In this document: positions 26,730-35,156 of the stretch, piece after piece
How positions within the stretch are numbered: position 1 is the stretch's first letter
Layout of the letters: each line of letters begins with the position of its first letter
DNA from: Proteobacteria bacterium UBA4656
GTDB taxonomy: Bacteria > Pseudomonadota > Gammaproteobacteria > Xanthomonadales > Ahniellaceae
Assembly (NCBI GenBank): GCA_002405525.1
Contig: DHLY01000009.1
Location: 64,115-100,339 of the forward strand
Direction: 5' to 3'
Length of the DNA: 36,225 bases
Program-made: the position numbers and the translations under genes
Notes under the pieces: model-generated
What the model saw: the letters and a program-made list of their open reading frames with translations, nothing else
The model's database searches: none
What the model was told of the DNA's origin: nothing

Positions 26730-28386
26730 CCGCCGCGCTGCCTGGCGCCGCGTCGCGGCGTGCCTGGCCGTGGTGGCGGTGCTTGTCGCCTGCACGCGCG
26801 CCGCACCGCCGGTCGAACGTCGCCCGACCGATGCCGCGCCCGCGCAGTCCGGGGTGCCTGCGCCTGCCGCCTCGCCGGCCTCGCTGGCGGTACGGCTTGC
26901 CGGCGCCGCGGGTGCGGTGTCGTTCGACGGCGCGCGCCTGCACGATATCGACGCGGTGCGCCGCTTCTACCGGGCGCGCGGCCATGCGCCGGCGTGGACC
27001 GGCGCGGGCTGCTCGGCGGCGATGGCAGGGCTCGCGGCGGCGATCGACGCCGCGGCCACGCACGGCCTGTCGCCCGCCGACTACCACCACGACGCAATCG
27101 ACGCGCCCGAGGCCTGCGCCGAGGACCGCGAGATCCTCGCCACCGACGCCTGGCTCGCGCTCGCCGCGCACCTGCATGCCGGTCGCGTGGACCCGCTGTC
27201 GGTCGAGCCCGACTGGCGCGCCACCCGGCCGGCGATCGACGCGGTCGCGCGGCTGGAGGCGGCGCTGCGGTCCGGGCGCGTGGTCGAGGACCTCGAAGCG
27301 CTCGCACCGCACGATGCGACCTATGCCGCGTTGCGGCTGGCGTTGGCGCGCTGGCGTCTGGTCGCCAGCGGCCCGGCCTGGCCGGAGGTCGGTGACGGAC
27401 CCACGCTGCGCGAAGGCGACGCCGGCCCGCGCGTGGCGCGGCTGCGCGCGCGGCTCGCGGTCGAGGGGCTGGTCGTCGACGATCGCGGCGAGCGCTTCGA
27501 TGCCGTGCTCGCCGACGCGGTGCGACGATTCCAGCGCGGCGTCGACCTCGACGACGACGGCGTGGTCGGGCGCCTCACGCGCATCGAGCTCGACCGGCAG
27601 CCGGCGTGGCGCGTGGCGCAGTTGCGCGCCAACCTCGAGCGCTGGCGCTGGCTGCCCGACGACCTCGGCGGGCGCCACATCCGGGTCAACATCGCCGACT
27701 TCCGCCTCGAGGCGCGCGACGGCGCGGTGGTCGAACTGGTGCGCCGGGTCATCGTCGGTCGCGACGCGCGGCGCACGCCGAGCTTTTCCGCCGACCTGCG
27801 ATACGTGGTGGTGAACCCGTGGTGGGAGGTGCCGCGCCGGCTCGCCACCCAGGACAAGCTGCCGGCGTTCAGTCGCGATCCGGCGCAGGTCGAACGCCTC
27901 GGTTTCGAGGTGGTCGACGCCTGGGGCCGCGTGGTCGACCATGGGGGCATCGACTGGGCGGCGCTCTCGCGCGATCGCTTTCCCTATCGATTGCGCCAGC
28001 GGCCCGGGCCGCAGAACGCGCTCGGCGCGGTCAAGATGATGCTGCCCAACGGCCACGACGTGTACCTGCACGACACCCCGCAGCGCGGCCTGTTCGCGCG
28101 CACGCGACGCGACTTCTCGTCCGGCTGCATCCGCGTCGACGACGCGCTCGGACTCGCCGCCTGGGTGCTGCGCGACGCTCCCGGCTGGGACCGCGCACGC
28201 CTTGATGCCGCCGTGGCATCCGGCGCGGAGTCCCGGGTCGACCTGCCCGCGCCGATCCCGGTGCACCTGCAGTACCTCACTGCGGTCGTCGAGGACGGCG
28301 TGGTGCGCTTCGTGGCCGACCTCTACGACCGGGATCCCGCGCTGGTGGCGGCGCTGGACGCGCGTCGCTGGCCTGAGCCACCTTGA
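26707..28386 (+). CDS. L,D-transpeptidase YcbB/LdtD-like lipoprotein
   Basis: This 559-residue enzyme begins with a lipoprotein signal ending in LVAC (lipid-modified Cys29). A scaffold domain follows (RRFYRARGHAPAWTG, ATHGLSPADYHHDAI), then a PG_binding_1 peptidoglycan-binding domain (LREGDAGPRVARLRARLAVEGL). The YkuD catalytic domain runs from about 330, with HDTPQ (VYLHDTP) and the catalytic Cys474 in FSSGCIRVDD. It makes 3-3 cross-links that confer beta-lactam bypass in E. coli LdtD (615 residues). The start ATG at 26707 sits inside the preceding gene, implying coupling. Proximity to a class A beta-lactamase is notable. Likely anchored in the inner leaflet of the outer membrane or the periplasmic face of the inner membrane. 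Confidence 0.9.
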   Translation: MGSRSRPDRRAAWRRVAACLAVVAVLVACTRAAPPVERRPTDAAPAQSGVPAPAASPASLAVRLAGAAGAVSFDGARLHDIDAVRRFYRARGHAPAWTGAGCSAAMAGLAAAIDAAATHGLSPADYHHDAIDAPEACAEDREILATDAWLALAAHLHAGRVDPLSVEPDWRATRPAIDAVARLEAALRSGRVVEDLEALAPHDATYAALRLALARWRLVASGPAWPEVGDGPTLREGDAGPRVARLRARLAVEGLVVDDRGERFDAVLADAVRRFQRGVDLDDDGVVGRLTRIELDRQPAWRVAQLRANLERWRWLPDDLGGRHIRVNIADFRLEARDGAVVELVRRVIVGRDARRTPSFSADLRYVVVNPWWEVPRRLATQDKLPAFSRDPAQVERLGFEVVDAWGRVVDHGGIDWAALSRDRFPYRLRQRPGPQNALGAVKMMLPNGHDVYLHDTPQRGLFARTRRDFSSGCIRVDDALGLAAWVLRDAPGWDRARLDAAVASGAESRVDLPAPIPVHLQYLTAVVEDGVVRFVADLYDRDPALVAALDARRWPEPP

Positions 28387-28441
28387 CAGGTCGATCGCCG
28401 CCGGTGCCCAATCCGCGAATCCCGCAGGGAAGGGCTGGGCC

Positions 28442-31120
28442 ATGTCGATCCTCGTCTGCCTTCCGCGGCGGTTGAACGACGCGCAGCAGGAGCGCGCCAC
28501 GCGGCGCAGCGTCGAGGTCAATCCGGCCAACGCTTCGGAGCACGCGATCCTCGCTTCCGTGCCGGGCGCGCGGCGCGGCGGACCGCGGCGGCTCGCGCTG
28601 GTGGTCGGGCGGCGCTGGCCGAAGGCCGGGGTGCGCCTGTCGGTGCAGTTCCTCGATGCTCCGTCCGTGGCGCTGCGCCGGCGCATCCTCGCCCACATGA
28701 ACGCCTGGTCCGAGCGCGCCGAGGTGGCCTTCGCCGAGACGCGCGGCGTCGGCGAGGTGCGCATCGCGCGGCTCGACGACCCGCCCGAGGACGCGGGCTA
28801 CTGGTCCTATGTGGGCACCGAGATCCTCGGCATCGAGGACGACGCCGCGACCATGAACCTCGAGGGCTTCACGATGCGCACGCCGGAGGCGGAGTTCCGC
28901 CGCGTGGTGCGCCACGAGGCCGGCCACACGCTGGGCTTCGACCACGAGCACCTGCGCGAGGAGCTGGTGCGCCGCATCGACCGCCGCAAGGCGATCGCGT
29001 ACTTCCGCCGCGCGTTCGGCTGGAGCGCGGAGGAGACCGAAGCGCAGGTGCTGACGCCGCTTTCGCGCGCCTCGCTGGTGGGCACCACCGAGGCCGATCC
29101 CGACTCCATCATGTGCTACCAGGTGCCGGGAAGCATCACCCGCGACGGCAAGCCCATCCCCGGTGGCGCGGACATCAACCCGCGCGACCATGCCTTCGCC
29201 GTGCGGATCTATCCCCGGGAGGCGACGCCGGGCAGGCCGGCTGCGTCGAAGCGCGCGCCGACGGGACGCAAGGCCGCCGCGATGCCCGCGGCGCCGCTTG
29301 CGCCCGCCGTCGATGCCCTGCACGTGGTGGTGATGGACGACTTCCTGCCGCCCACGCAGGGTGCGCGCCGCGCATCGCAGCGCGAGTTCGCGCGCGTGTT
29401 CGCGTCCTGGGGCGGGGCGCGGGTCACCGCCGCGATGCGCCTGCGCGCCGGCGCCGACGGCGAGCCCACGGGCTTCGGCCGCATCATCCGCCTGCACGAG
29501 CGCATCCGCAGCTACACCAACCGCGAGCGCGGCAGCCTGCCGCGTGAGGACGAGCTGGTCGCGTTCGGCGCCGACTTGTTCGAGACCCTGTTTACCGGCG
29601 ACGTGCGCCGCCTCTACGACGAGGCGCGCGCGCGACGTGCCGGCGGCCGGCTCGACCTCGTGCTGACCTCGATGATCCCGTGGATCGCCGAGAAGCCCTG
29701 GGAATTCGCCTGGGACCCGTCGCGGCGGTCCTTCCTCGCCACCGGCGAGCTGCACTTCATCCGCAACGTGCTGACCGCGGTACCGGCCGACCCGGTAGCG
29801 CGCCGCCGCGGCGCGCTGCGCATCCTGGTCGCCTGCGCGCAGCCGTTGGGTTTCGGGCTGCTCGGCGTGGCGCAGGAGGTCGCCGTGCTGCGGCGCGGCT
29901 TCGCGGGCCTGGTCGAAGCCGGCGCGGTGCAGATCGAGGTGATGGCGCGCGCCACGCCCGAATCGCTGCATGCGCGGCTGGTCGACGGTGGGCTCGACGT
30001 GCTGCACTTTGTCGGCCACGGCGCCTTCGATCCCGACGCGATGGAAGGCGCGCTGGTGTTCGAGGACGAGCACGGCGCGCCGCGCCGCGTGCCGGCGCGT
30101 GCGCTGGCGCAGATCATCTGCGGGCGCGGCCTGTCGATGGTGTTCCTCAACGCCTGCGAGAGCGGCACCGGCGGGCGCGCCGACTTCAACCGCGGCGTGG
30201 CGCAGGCTCTGGTCGCCCATGGCGTGCCGGCGCTGGCGGCCAACCAGTACAGCGTGCTGGATGCATCGGCCACCGTGTTCGCGCGGCAGTTCTACCTCGG
30301 GCTGGCGCGCGGCCTCCCGCTGGGCGAGTGCGCGCGCGAGGCGCGCATCGCGGTCGGATACGGCCTGCAGGGCGAGTCGATCGACTGGGCGGTGCCGGTG
30401 GTGTACGCGCGCGATCCCAACCTCGTGCTGTGCGAGCGCGCGGCCGGCCCCGCGATCGCGCCGCCTGCCGAAGCCCCCGCGCGCGCGGCGCGCGTACGCC
30501 GCGGCGCGCCGGCGGTCCCCGCGCAGGCGATCGCGGTGTGGGACCTCGACGCGGTGTTCCCCGCGCTCGACGACACCCTGCGGGGGCTCGATGCCGCCCA
30601 GTCGCGCTTCCGCTTCCGGCGCGCCGACCTGTCGCCGCCGCTGGATGCCTGGGATCTCGCGCGGCGCGACCGCGCGGGACGGCCCGCGCTGCGCGCCGGC
30701 GCGCTGGCCGGACGGATCGGCCCGATCGCGGGCAGCCTCGGCGCCGGGCTCGTGCTCTGCCTGACGCGCCATCGCGTACAGGATCCGGATGGCCACGATG
30801 TCGCCGCGTGGTGGCCCGCGGGTCGCGACGTGCCGCTGGCCGTGCTGTCCTTTGCCGGTCTGCCGCGGGTGCCGGCCGCAGGTCCGTTCACCGATCGCGC
30901 GCTGGCGCACCGCATCGCCGGCGCACTGGCGGTCTGGTACGGCGCGCGGGAACCGCACCGTGCCGGCGCGCGCTCTTGCCCCCTGTGGGCCAATCCACGA
31001 CGCGAACTCGCGCCGCTGCTTGCCGCGCAACGTTTCGACGCGCGCTGCCGCGAGGCGCTGGCGCGCGCCATTCCCGCCGACTTGCCGGCGCTCGTGGCCG
31101 TGCTGTCGGCCTTCGATTGA
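28442..31120 (+). CDS. Zincin metalloprotease-CHAT protease fusion
   Basis: This 892-residue protein has no signal peptide or membrane segment, so it is cytosolic. Residues about 60-255 form a metzincin-type zinc protease with the extended motif HExxHxxGxxH (His158, Glu159, His162, His168, in HEAGHTLGFDHEH) and a Met-turn (SIMCY, Met224), nearest to astacin-like enzymes. Residues about 290-680 end in a CHAT caspase-like domain with the His-Gly dyad His526 (HFVGHGAF) and the catalytic Cys572 (NACESG). Residues 690-892 are an unassigned domain with WD-rich patches. GGAAGGG precedes the ATG. It lies 55 nt after the LdtD-like gene and 16 nt before the SGNH gene. CHAT proteases are usually switched on by a partner; the zincin fusion is unusual. 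Confidence 0.88.
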   Translation: MSILVCLPRRLNDAQQERATRRSVEVNPANASEHAILASVPGARRGGPRRLALVVGRRWPKAGVRLSVQFLDAPSVALRRRILAHMNAWSERAEVAFAETRGVGEVRIARLDDPPEDAGYWSYVGTEILGIEDDAATMNLEGFTMRTPEAEFRRVVRHEAGHTLGFDHEHLREELVRRIDRRKAIAYFRRAFGWSAEETEAQVLTPLSRASLVGTTEADPDSIMCYQVPGSITRDGKPIPGGADINPRDHAFAVRIYPREATPGRPAASKRAPTGRKAAAMPAAPLAPAVDALHVVVMDDFLPPTQGARRASQREFARVFASWGGARVTAAMRLRAGADGEPTGFGRIIRLHERIRSYTNRERGSLPREDELVAFGADLFETLFTGDVRRLYDEARARRAGGRLDLVLTSMIPWIAEKPWEFAWDPSRRSFLATGELHFIRNVLTAVPADPVARRRGALRILVACAQPLGFGLLGVAQEVAVLRRGFAGLVEAGAVQIEVMARATPESLHARLVDGGLDVLHFVGHGAFDPDAMEGALVFEDEHGAPRRVPARALAQIICGRGLSMVFLNACESGTGGRADFNRGVAQALVAHGVPALAANQYSVLDASATVFARQFYLGLARGLPLGECAREARIAVGYGLQGESIDWAVPVVYARDPNLVLCERAAGPAIAPPAEAPARAARVRRGAPAVPAQAIAVWDLDAVFPALDDTLRGLDAAQSRFRFRRADLSPPLDAWDLARRDRAGRPALRAGALAGRIGPIAGSLGAGLVLCLTRHRVQDPDGHDVAAWWPAGRDVPLAVLSFAGLPRVPAAGPFTDRALAHRIAGALAVWYGAREPHRAGARSCPLWANPRRELAPLLAAQRFDARCREALARAIPADLPALVAVLSAFD

Positions 31121-31136
31121 ACCCGGAGGATCGTCC

Positions 31137-32240
31137 ATGGCCACGCGCCGCACGCCACCGAAGCCGAAACCCGCGGTCCGCCGCACCATCCCAACCGCGC
31201 CGGGCGGACCGCTCACGCTGGACGAAGCGCGTCGCCTCGCACGGGGCGCGGCGCCCGCGAAGCGCCGCGCGGCGAAGCCCGGGCGCCGCCGCGGGCTGGT
31301 CGCCGCCGCGCCCGAGGTCGGCGTGGTCGAACTCGCGGTCGAGCGTCGCAGGCGCGCGCTGGCGCGCCGCGCCGAGCGCCAGCAGCGGATCGCCGAATAT
31401 GCGGCCGTGATGGCGCTGATGCAGGAACACGGCGTGCGCAAGGGCGTGCCGAAAGGTCGCCGCCGCGCGCCGGCCCGCGCCCCGAAGGCGCTGGCCCGTC
31501 CGCTCAAGGTGTTCGCCGAAGGCGATTCGTGGTTCGACTATCCGGTGCCGTTCTTCGGCGGCGGCATCATCAAGCGGCTGGAGGACCTGCTCGGGGTGCC
31601 GGTGCTCAACCTCGCCGACGCCGGCGACGAGGTGCGCTTCATGATCGGCGTCGAGCAGCGCAAGCTGCTGGCGCAGCAGTTGAAGCGCGGCAGTCCGGCC
31701 GGCGGACCGTGGGACGCGCTGCTGTTCTCCGGTGGTGGCAACGACATCGTCGCCGACCCGATGGCGCTGTGGATCCGCGCCTACGCCCCCGCGCTGCCGG
31801 CCGGCGAGCACATCCATGCGCAGCGCTTCGGCGCGGCGCTCGGCATCGTCGCCGCCGGCTACGAGGACCTGATCGCGCTGCGCGACGCGCTCAGCCCGTC
31901 CACGCATCTGGTGTTCCACACCTACGACTGGGCGATCCCCGACGGGCGCGGCGTGTGCCACCTCGGCCCTTGGCTGAAGCCCACCTTCGACCTGCGCGGC
32001 TTCCCGCCCGACCTCGGCTTCCGCGGCGAGGTCGTGCGCGCGATGCTGCGCCAGTTCGCGGTGATGCTGAAGGCGCTGGCGCGACCCGGCAGCGTGACCG
32101 TGATCGACGGCCAGGGCACGCTGCCGCCGAAGGTCGAGTCCTGGCACAACGAACTGCATCCCTCGAAGGCCGGCTACGACACGTTCGCGAAGCGCTTCCG
32201 CGATACGCTCAAGGGCCTGTTCCCCGACCGCCTGCCGTGA
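31137..32240 (+). CDS. SGNH/GDSL hydrolase with basic N-terminal region
   Basis: This 367-residue protein starts with about 120 residues rich in Lys, Arg, Ala and Pro, which may bind nucleic acid or membrane and lack a signal peptide. The SGNH core follows: block I AEGDSWFDYP (nucleophile Ser131), block III GGGND (Gly199-Asn202), and block V NELHPSKAGYD (His341). The position three before the catalytic His, usually Asp, is Asn338 here, so the triad may be a Ser-His dyad or use another acid. GGAGGA lies 6 nt upstream of the ATG. It is 16 nt after the CHAT gene and 19 nt before the M23 gene. Substrate is unknown. Confidence 0.85.
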   Translation: MATRRTPPKPKPAVRRTIPTAPGGPLTLDEARRLARGAAPAKRRAAKPGRRRGLVAAAPEVGVVELAVERRRRALARRAERQQRIAEYAAVMALMQEHGVRKGVPKGRRRAPARAPKALARPLKVFAEGDSWFDYPVPFFGGGIIKRLEDLLGVPVLNLADAGDEVRFMIGVEQRKLLAQQLKRGSPAGGPWDALLFSGGGNDIVADPMALWIRAYAPALPAGEHIHAQRFGAALGIVAAGYEDLIALRDALSPSTHLVFHTYDWAIPDGRGVCHLGPWLKPTFDLRGFPPDLGFRGEVVRAMLRQFAVMLKALARPGSVTVIDGQGTLPPKVESWHNELHPSKAGYDTFAKRFRDTLKGLFPDRLP

Positions 32241-32259
32241 GCGGCACCCCGCCGAACCG

Positions 32260-33150
32260 ATGACGCCCGCCCGCCTGCTGGTCCTGCTGCTGTTGATGGT
32301 CGTGGCCCTGGCCGGCGCGACCGCGTTCACGCCCGCGCGGCCGCCGCCACCCGCGCCGGCCGACGACGAGGAGTTCCCGATGTCGGCGCCCGAGGTCGAG
32401 GACGCCGAGGACGAGGGCCGGCTGTTCACCCTGCGCGGCGAGGAGATCGACGGCGGCAAGCGCTACTTCGTGCGCAACCTGCTGGCGGGCCCGCTGCTGG
32501 TGGTCGCCGACTGGACCGAGCGCGAGAACATGCGCGCCGATCCCGCCTTGCCGCTGCGACGCGTGGTGCCGGCGCTGGGCGAGGTGGAACTGGTCGCGCT
32601 GCGCCACGAGGACCGCACCCGCCCCGCGCGCTTCCGGCTGGAGTACTCGGCGGTGCCCGGCGCGCCGAACGCGCGCCACTCGCTGGCCGCGCGCTACCGC
32701 GTGCCGTTCGCCGCCGATGTCGACTGGCACGTCGGCCAGGGCTTCCACGGCCGCTACAGCCACCAGCATCCGGTCAGCCGCTACGCGGTCGACTTCACGG
32801 TGCCGGTCGGCACCCCGGTGCTGGCCGCGCGCGAAGGCGTGGTGATGCAGGTGCAGGACGACTGGCGCGGCAGCGGCCGGGACCTGCAGGGTTTCGCGCA
32901 CCGCGCCAATTTCGTGCGCGTGCTGCATGACGACGGCACGATGGCGATGTACGCCCACCTAGAGTATTACGGCGTCGGCGTGAAGCCCGGTCAGCGGGTC
33001 GCCGCCGGCGACCTGCTCGGGCTGTCGGGCAACACCGGCTACAGCACCGGTCCGCACCTGCACTTCGCGGTGCTGGTCAACGACGGCCGCGACGAGGTCT
33101 CGATCCCGTTCGACATGGACGACGTCGAGGAGGACGTCGCCGGCGACTGA
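32260..33150 (+). CDS. Membrane-anchored M23 family metallopeptidase
   Basis: This 296-residue protein has an N-terminal hydrophobic helix (LLVLLLLMVVALAGATAF, about 5-23) that serves as signal anchor or uncleaved signal peptide. A Pro/acidic linker and an all-beta region come next, then a LytM-type M23 domain: SHQHPVSRYAVDF with likely zinc ligands His170 and Asp178, and the terminal HxH at His266 and His268 (GPHLHFAV). M23 enzymes cut peptidoglycan cross-bridges. It faces the periplasm. It ends the likely operon, 2 nt before the stop of a convergent oxidoreductase gene, with no terminator between. Confidence 0.88.
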   Translation: MTPARLLVLLLLMVVALAGATAFTPARPPPPAPADDEEFPMSAPEVEDAEDEGRLFTLRGEEIDGGKRYFVRNLLAGPLLVVADWTERENMRADPALPLRRVVPALGEVELVALRHEDRTRPARFRLEYSAVPGAPNARHSLAARYRVPFAADVDWHVGQGFHGRYSHQHPVSRYAVDFTVPVGTPVLAAREGVVMQVQDDWRGSGRDLQGFAHRANFVRVLHDDGTMAMYAHLEYYGVGVKPGQRVAAGDLLGLSGNTGYSTGPHLHFAVLVNDGRDEVSIPFDMDDVEEDVAGD

Positions 33151-33152
33151 GA

Positions 33153-34433
33153 TCAGCCGGGCATGCCGACCGAAGCAGCCGCCGGTGCGGGCGCGCGGAT
33201 TCGGGCGTCGCGCGGCCGCGGCGCGGCGGCGATTCGCGCCCACTCGGCGAATGCGCGCTGCACGCAGTCCTCGATCGCGAGCCCGTCGAACCAGTTGCCC
33301 ACCACCGCCAGCGGCGCGCCGGCCAGCGCGCGATCGAAGTCGGCGACCAGCGCCGCGTGATCGACGGACGGCGCCGGCAGCACCAGCCGCTGGGCGACCA
33401 CCGGCCCGAGTTCGTCCGGCGCCACGCGCAGCACCTCGGCCATGCGCGCCAGCCGCATCTCGCGCGCGATCCCGGGCTTGAAGTGGAACACGAAGGCACG
33501 CCGCGCCGGATCGGGGAAGGGATCGCGGGTGACCATCGAGTGGAACAGATCATCCACCGGCACCAGGAAGGCGAGTTCCGGCAGCCAGCAGCGCTCGCGC
33601 GGCAGCACCACGCCGAGGCTCTCGACGACCACCGTGCGGATGCGCGCGGCGGCGGCCGCTGCCACCGGCAGTTCCGCCGCCAGCAGGCGAGCGGCGACGT
33701 CGGGCGGCGTGGCCAGTGTTGCCAGCGGGGCCTCGAAGCGTCGCCCGTCGACGGTGGTGGCGACCCAGCCCGCGCCGTCACGCCGCAGGCTGGCGACCTC
33801 GGCGCCGGTTTCCACCGTCACGCAGGGCAGCGCCGCGAGGCCGTCGAGCACCGCCTGCAGGCCGCCGTCGAAGCCGAAGCTGCGCGGATAGTCCTTGCGG
33901 CGAGGGCGGTTCTTGAACAGCGAACCCGGGCCTTCGGCCGGAAAGTCGTCCGCGGATTGCGAGGGCACGGCGGCGAAGAACGGGCCGAACAGGCGCGCAT
34001 AGTTGCGCGGGCCGAGCAATCCCTCGAAGTACTGCCGCATGCTGCGCCCACGCTTGCCGCGCAGGATGCCGAGCGGCGCGTGCAGCGCGGCTTCGAGCCA
34101 GCCGAGGCGCAGCAGGATCTTCGGCGGCGTGAGCCAGTCGTAGCGGCCGTCGCGCAGCAGGCCGAAGCGGGCGCGTTGCGGTCCGCGCACGCGCAGCCGC
34201 GACGCCGCGCCCGCCGTCTCCGCGAGTTCGAGGAAGCCGCGGTACGAGTTGTACGCGGTGTGCGCCCCCATCTCGAACCAGTGCCCGTCGGGTGTGCGGT
34301 GCGAATGGAAGCAGCCGCCGATGCGCGGCGCGGATTCCAGCACGACGACGCGCTTTCCGGCCCGCGAGGCCTTGCACGCCACCGCGAGGCCGCTCAGGCC
34401 GCCGCCGATCACCAGCACGTCGGGGGTCGTCAT
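33153..34433 (-). CDS. FAD-dependent oxidoreductase of the amine oxidase/protoporphyrinogen oxidase superfamily
   Basis: This 426-residue flavoprotein has the N-terminal Rossmann FAD motif (VIGGGLSGLAVACKAS, about 7-22) followed by VVVLESAPRIGG, the second part of the dinucleotide-binding fold. The C-terminus contains the usual FAD-contacting VVGNWFDGLAIEDC. The body resembles protoporphyrinogen oxidase (HemY-like) and carotenoid-desaturase-like oxidoreductases; it could be either, and no haem gene is nearby. AAGGAG with 6-nt spacing fixes the ATG at 34433. A longer frame upstream lacks homology. It converges on the M23 gene at its 3' end. Confidence 0.8.
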   Translation of the reverse strand: MTTPDVLVIGGGLSGLAVACKASRAGKRVVVLESAPRIGGCFHSHRTPDGHWFEMGAHTAYNSYRGFLELAETAGAASRLRVRGPQRARFGLLRDGRYDWLTPPKILLRLGWLEAALHAPLGILRGKRGRSMRQYFEGLLGPRNYARLFGPFFAAVPSQSADDFPAEGPGSLFKNRPRRKDYPRSFGFDGGLQAVLDGLAALPCVTVETGAEVASLRRDGAGWVATTVDGRRFEAPLATLATPPDVAARLLAAELPVAAAAAARIRTVVVESLGVVLPRERCWLPELAFLVPVDDLFHSMVTRDPFPDPARRAFVFHFKPGIAREMRLARMAEVLRVAPDELGPVVAQRLVLPAPSVDHAALVADFDRALAGAPLAVVGNWFDGLAIEDCVQRAFAEWARIAAAPRPRDARIRAPAPAAASVGMPG

Positions 34434-34510
34434 CGGATGCTCCTTGCCGCACGGCGGCGCCGGCGCGCCGGAGGACGACAGGCTCGCACCGCCGGCGCGT
34501 GCGCGCCATC

Positions 34511-34586
34511 GGCGGTCGTGCGCGGGATTGACCGAAGTCACGTGGCGTGCCGAAAAAGCCGAAGGCCGCCTCGCGGCGGCCTCCGG
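34511..34586. repeat. Flanking direct repeat, copy 1
   Basis: This ~75-bp sequence matches 34929-35004: both share GCGCGGGATTGACCG, then one change, AGTCA, GTGG, and then a terminator-like hairpin. It lies downstream of the receptor remnant on the minus strand. Confidence 0.7.
34552..34586 (-). terminator. Intrinsic terminator of the TonB-receptor remnant
   Basis: On the minus strand an 11-bp GC stem (CCGGAGGCCGC / GCGGCCTTCGG, one G-U pair) is followed by CTTTTTC. This is the only classical intrinsic terminator seen in the window, 39 nt after the receptor stop codon. Confidence 0.75.
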
Positions 34587-34624
34587 TTGCAGCGACGGCG
34601 CCCTTGCGGGTGCGGCGCGGCGGC

Positions 34625-34924
34625 TCAGAACTCGTACGACACGCGCGCGTACACGAAGCGGCCGGAACGGCCGAACGGCGAATAGTTCGAGTACGGCGTG
34701 TTGCCGGTGGTGTTGAGCGAGATCGGGAAGGCGTCCGGGTACTGGTCGGTCAGGTTCTCGGCGCCGATCGCGAAGCCCAGGTTGTCGCTGAACTGCCAGC
34801 GGCCCTCGAGGTCGACCAGGGTCTTGGGGCTGAGCACGAAGTCGAACGCCGGCGTGGTGCCCGGGGTCAGGACCTCGCCGTAGCGGGTGGCGCGCAGGGT
34901 GACACCGAATTCCTGGGTGAACGC
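34625..34924 (-). pseudogene. TonB-dependent receptor, C-terminal remnant
   Basis: The minus strand encodes the last ~99 residues of a TonB-dependent outer-membrane receptor: EFGVTLRATRYGEVLTPG, then VDLEGRWQFSDNLGFAIGAE, NLTDQYPDAFPISLNTTG, SGRFVYARVSYEF with the terminal Phe used for barrel assembly. It is cut off upstream by an in-frame stop at 34925-34927, exactly where homology ends and a copy of the 3' flanking repeat begins. About 600-900 residues are missing. An internal GTG could start a 70-residue product but it would not be functional. It is a deletion remnant. Confidence 0.85.
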
Positions 34925-34928
34925 TTAC

Positions 34929-35004
34929 GGCGACGGCGCGCGGGATTGACCGTAGTCATGTGGGTCGCGGAAAGTCGAAGGCCGCCCGGGTGGGCGGCCT
35001 TCGA
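34929..35004. repeat. Flanking direct repeat, copy 2
   Basis: This is the second copy of 34511-34586, placed upstream of the receptor remnant on the minus strand. It differs at scattered positions but keeps the hairpin. Confidence 0.7.
34975..35004 (-). terminator. Perfect 13-bp hairpin, terminator-like
   Basis: TCGAAGGCCGCCC pairs with GGGCGGCCTTCGA around a GGGT loop. On the minus strand only CTTT follows, so the U-tract is weaker than in copy 1. It would end transcription from the two small genes to the right. Confidence 0.6.
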
Positions 35005-35156
35005 GGACCACCACAGCATACCCTGTAAACGCCCCAGGTGAATGGGAAGGATGCTGCGCCGAACCGGGCGCGCATGTGGAAACCGAGCGAGCTGAGGCTC
35101 TGGCGGAAAGCGAGCAGCTATCACCTATCAGCAACCAACCATAACTATTCTTTTTC

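Noticed and set aside
26010..33150. A gasdermin-like pore protein expected beside a CHAT protease
   Set aside because: None of the neighbouring products has the size or pattern of a bacterial gasdermin; all neighbours are enzymes with clear catalytic motifs.
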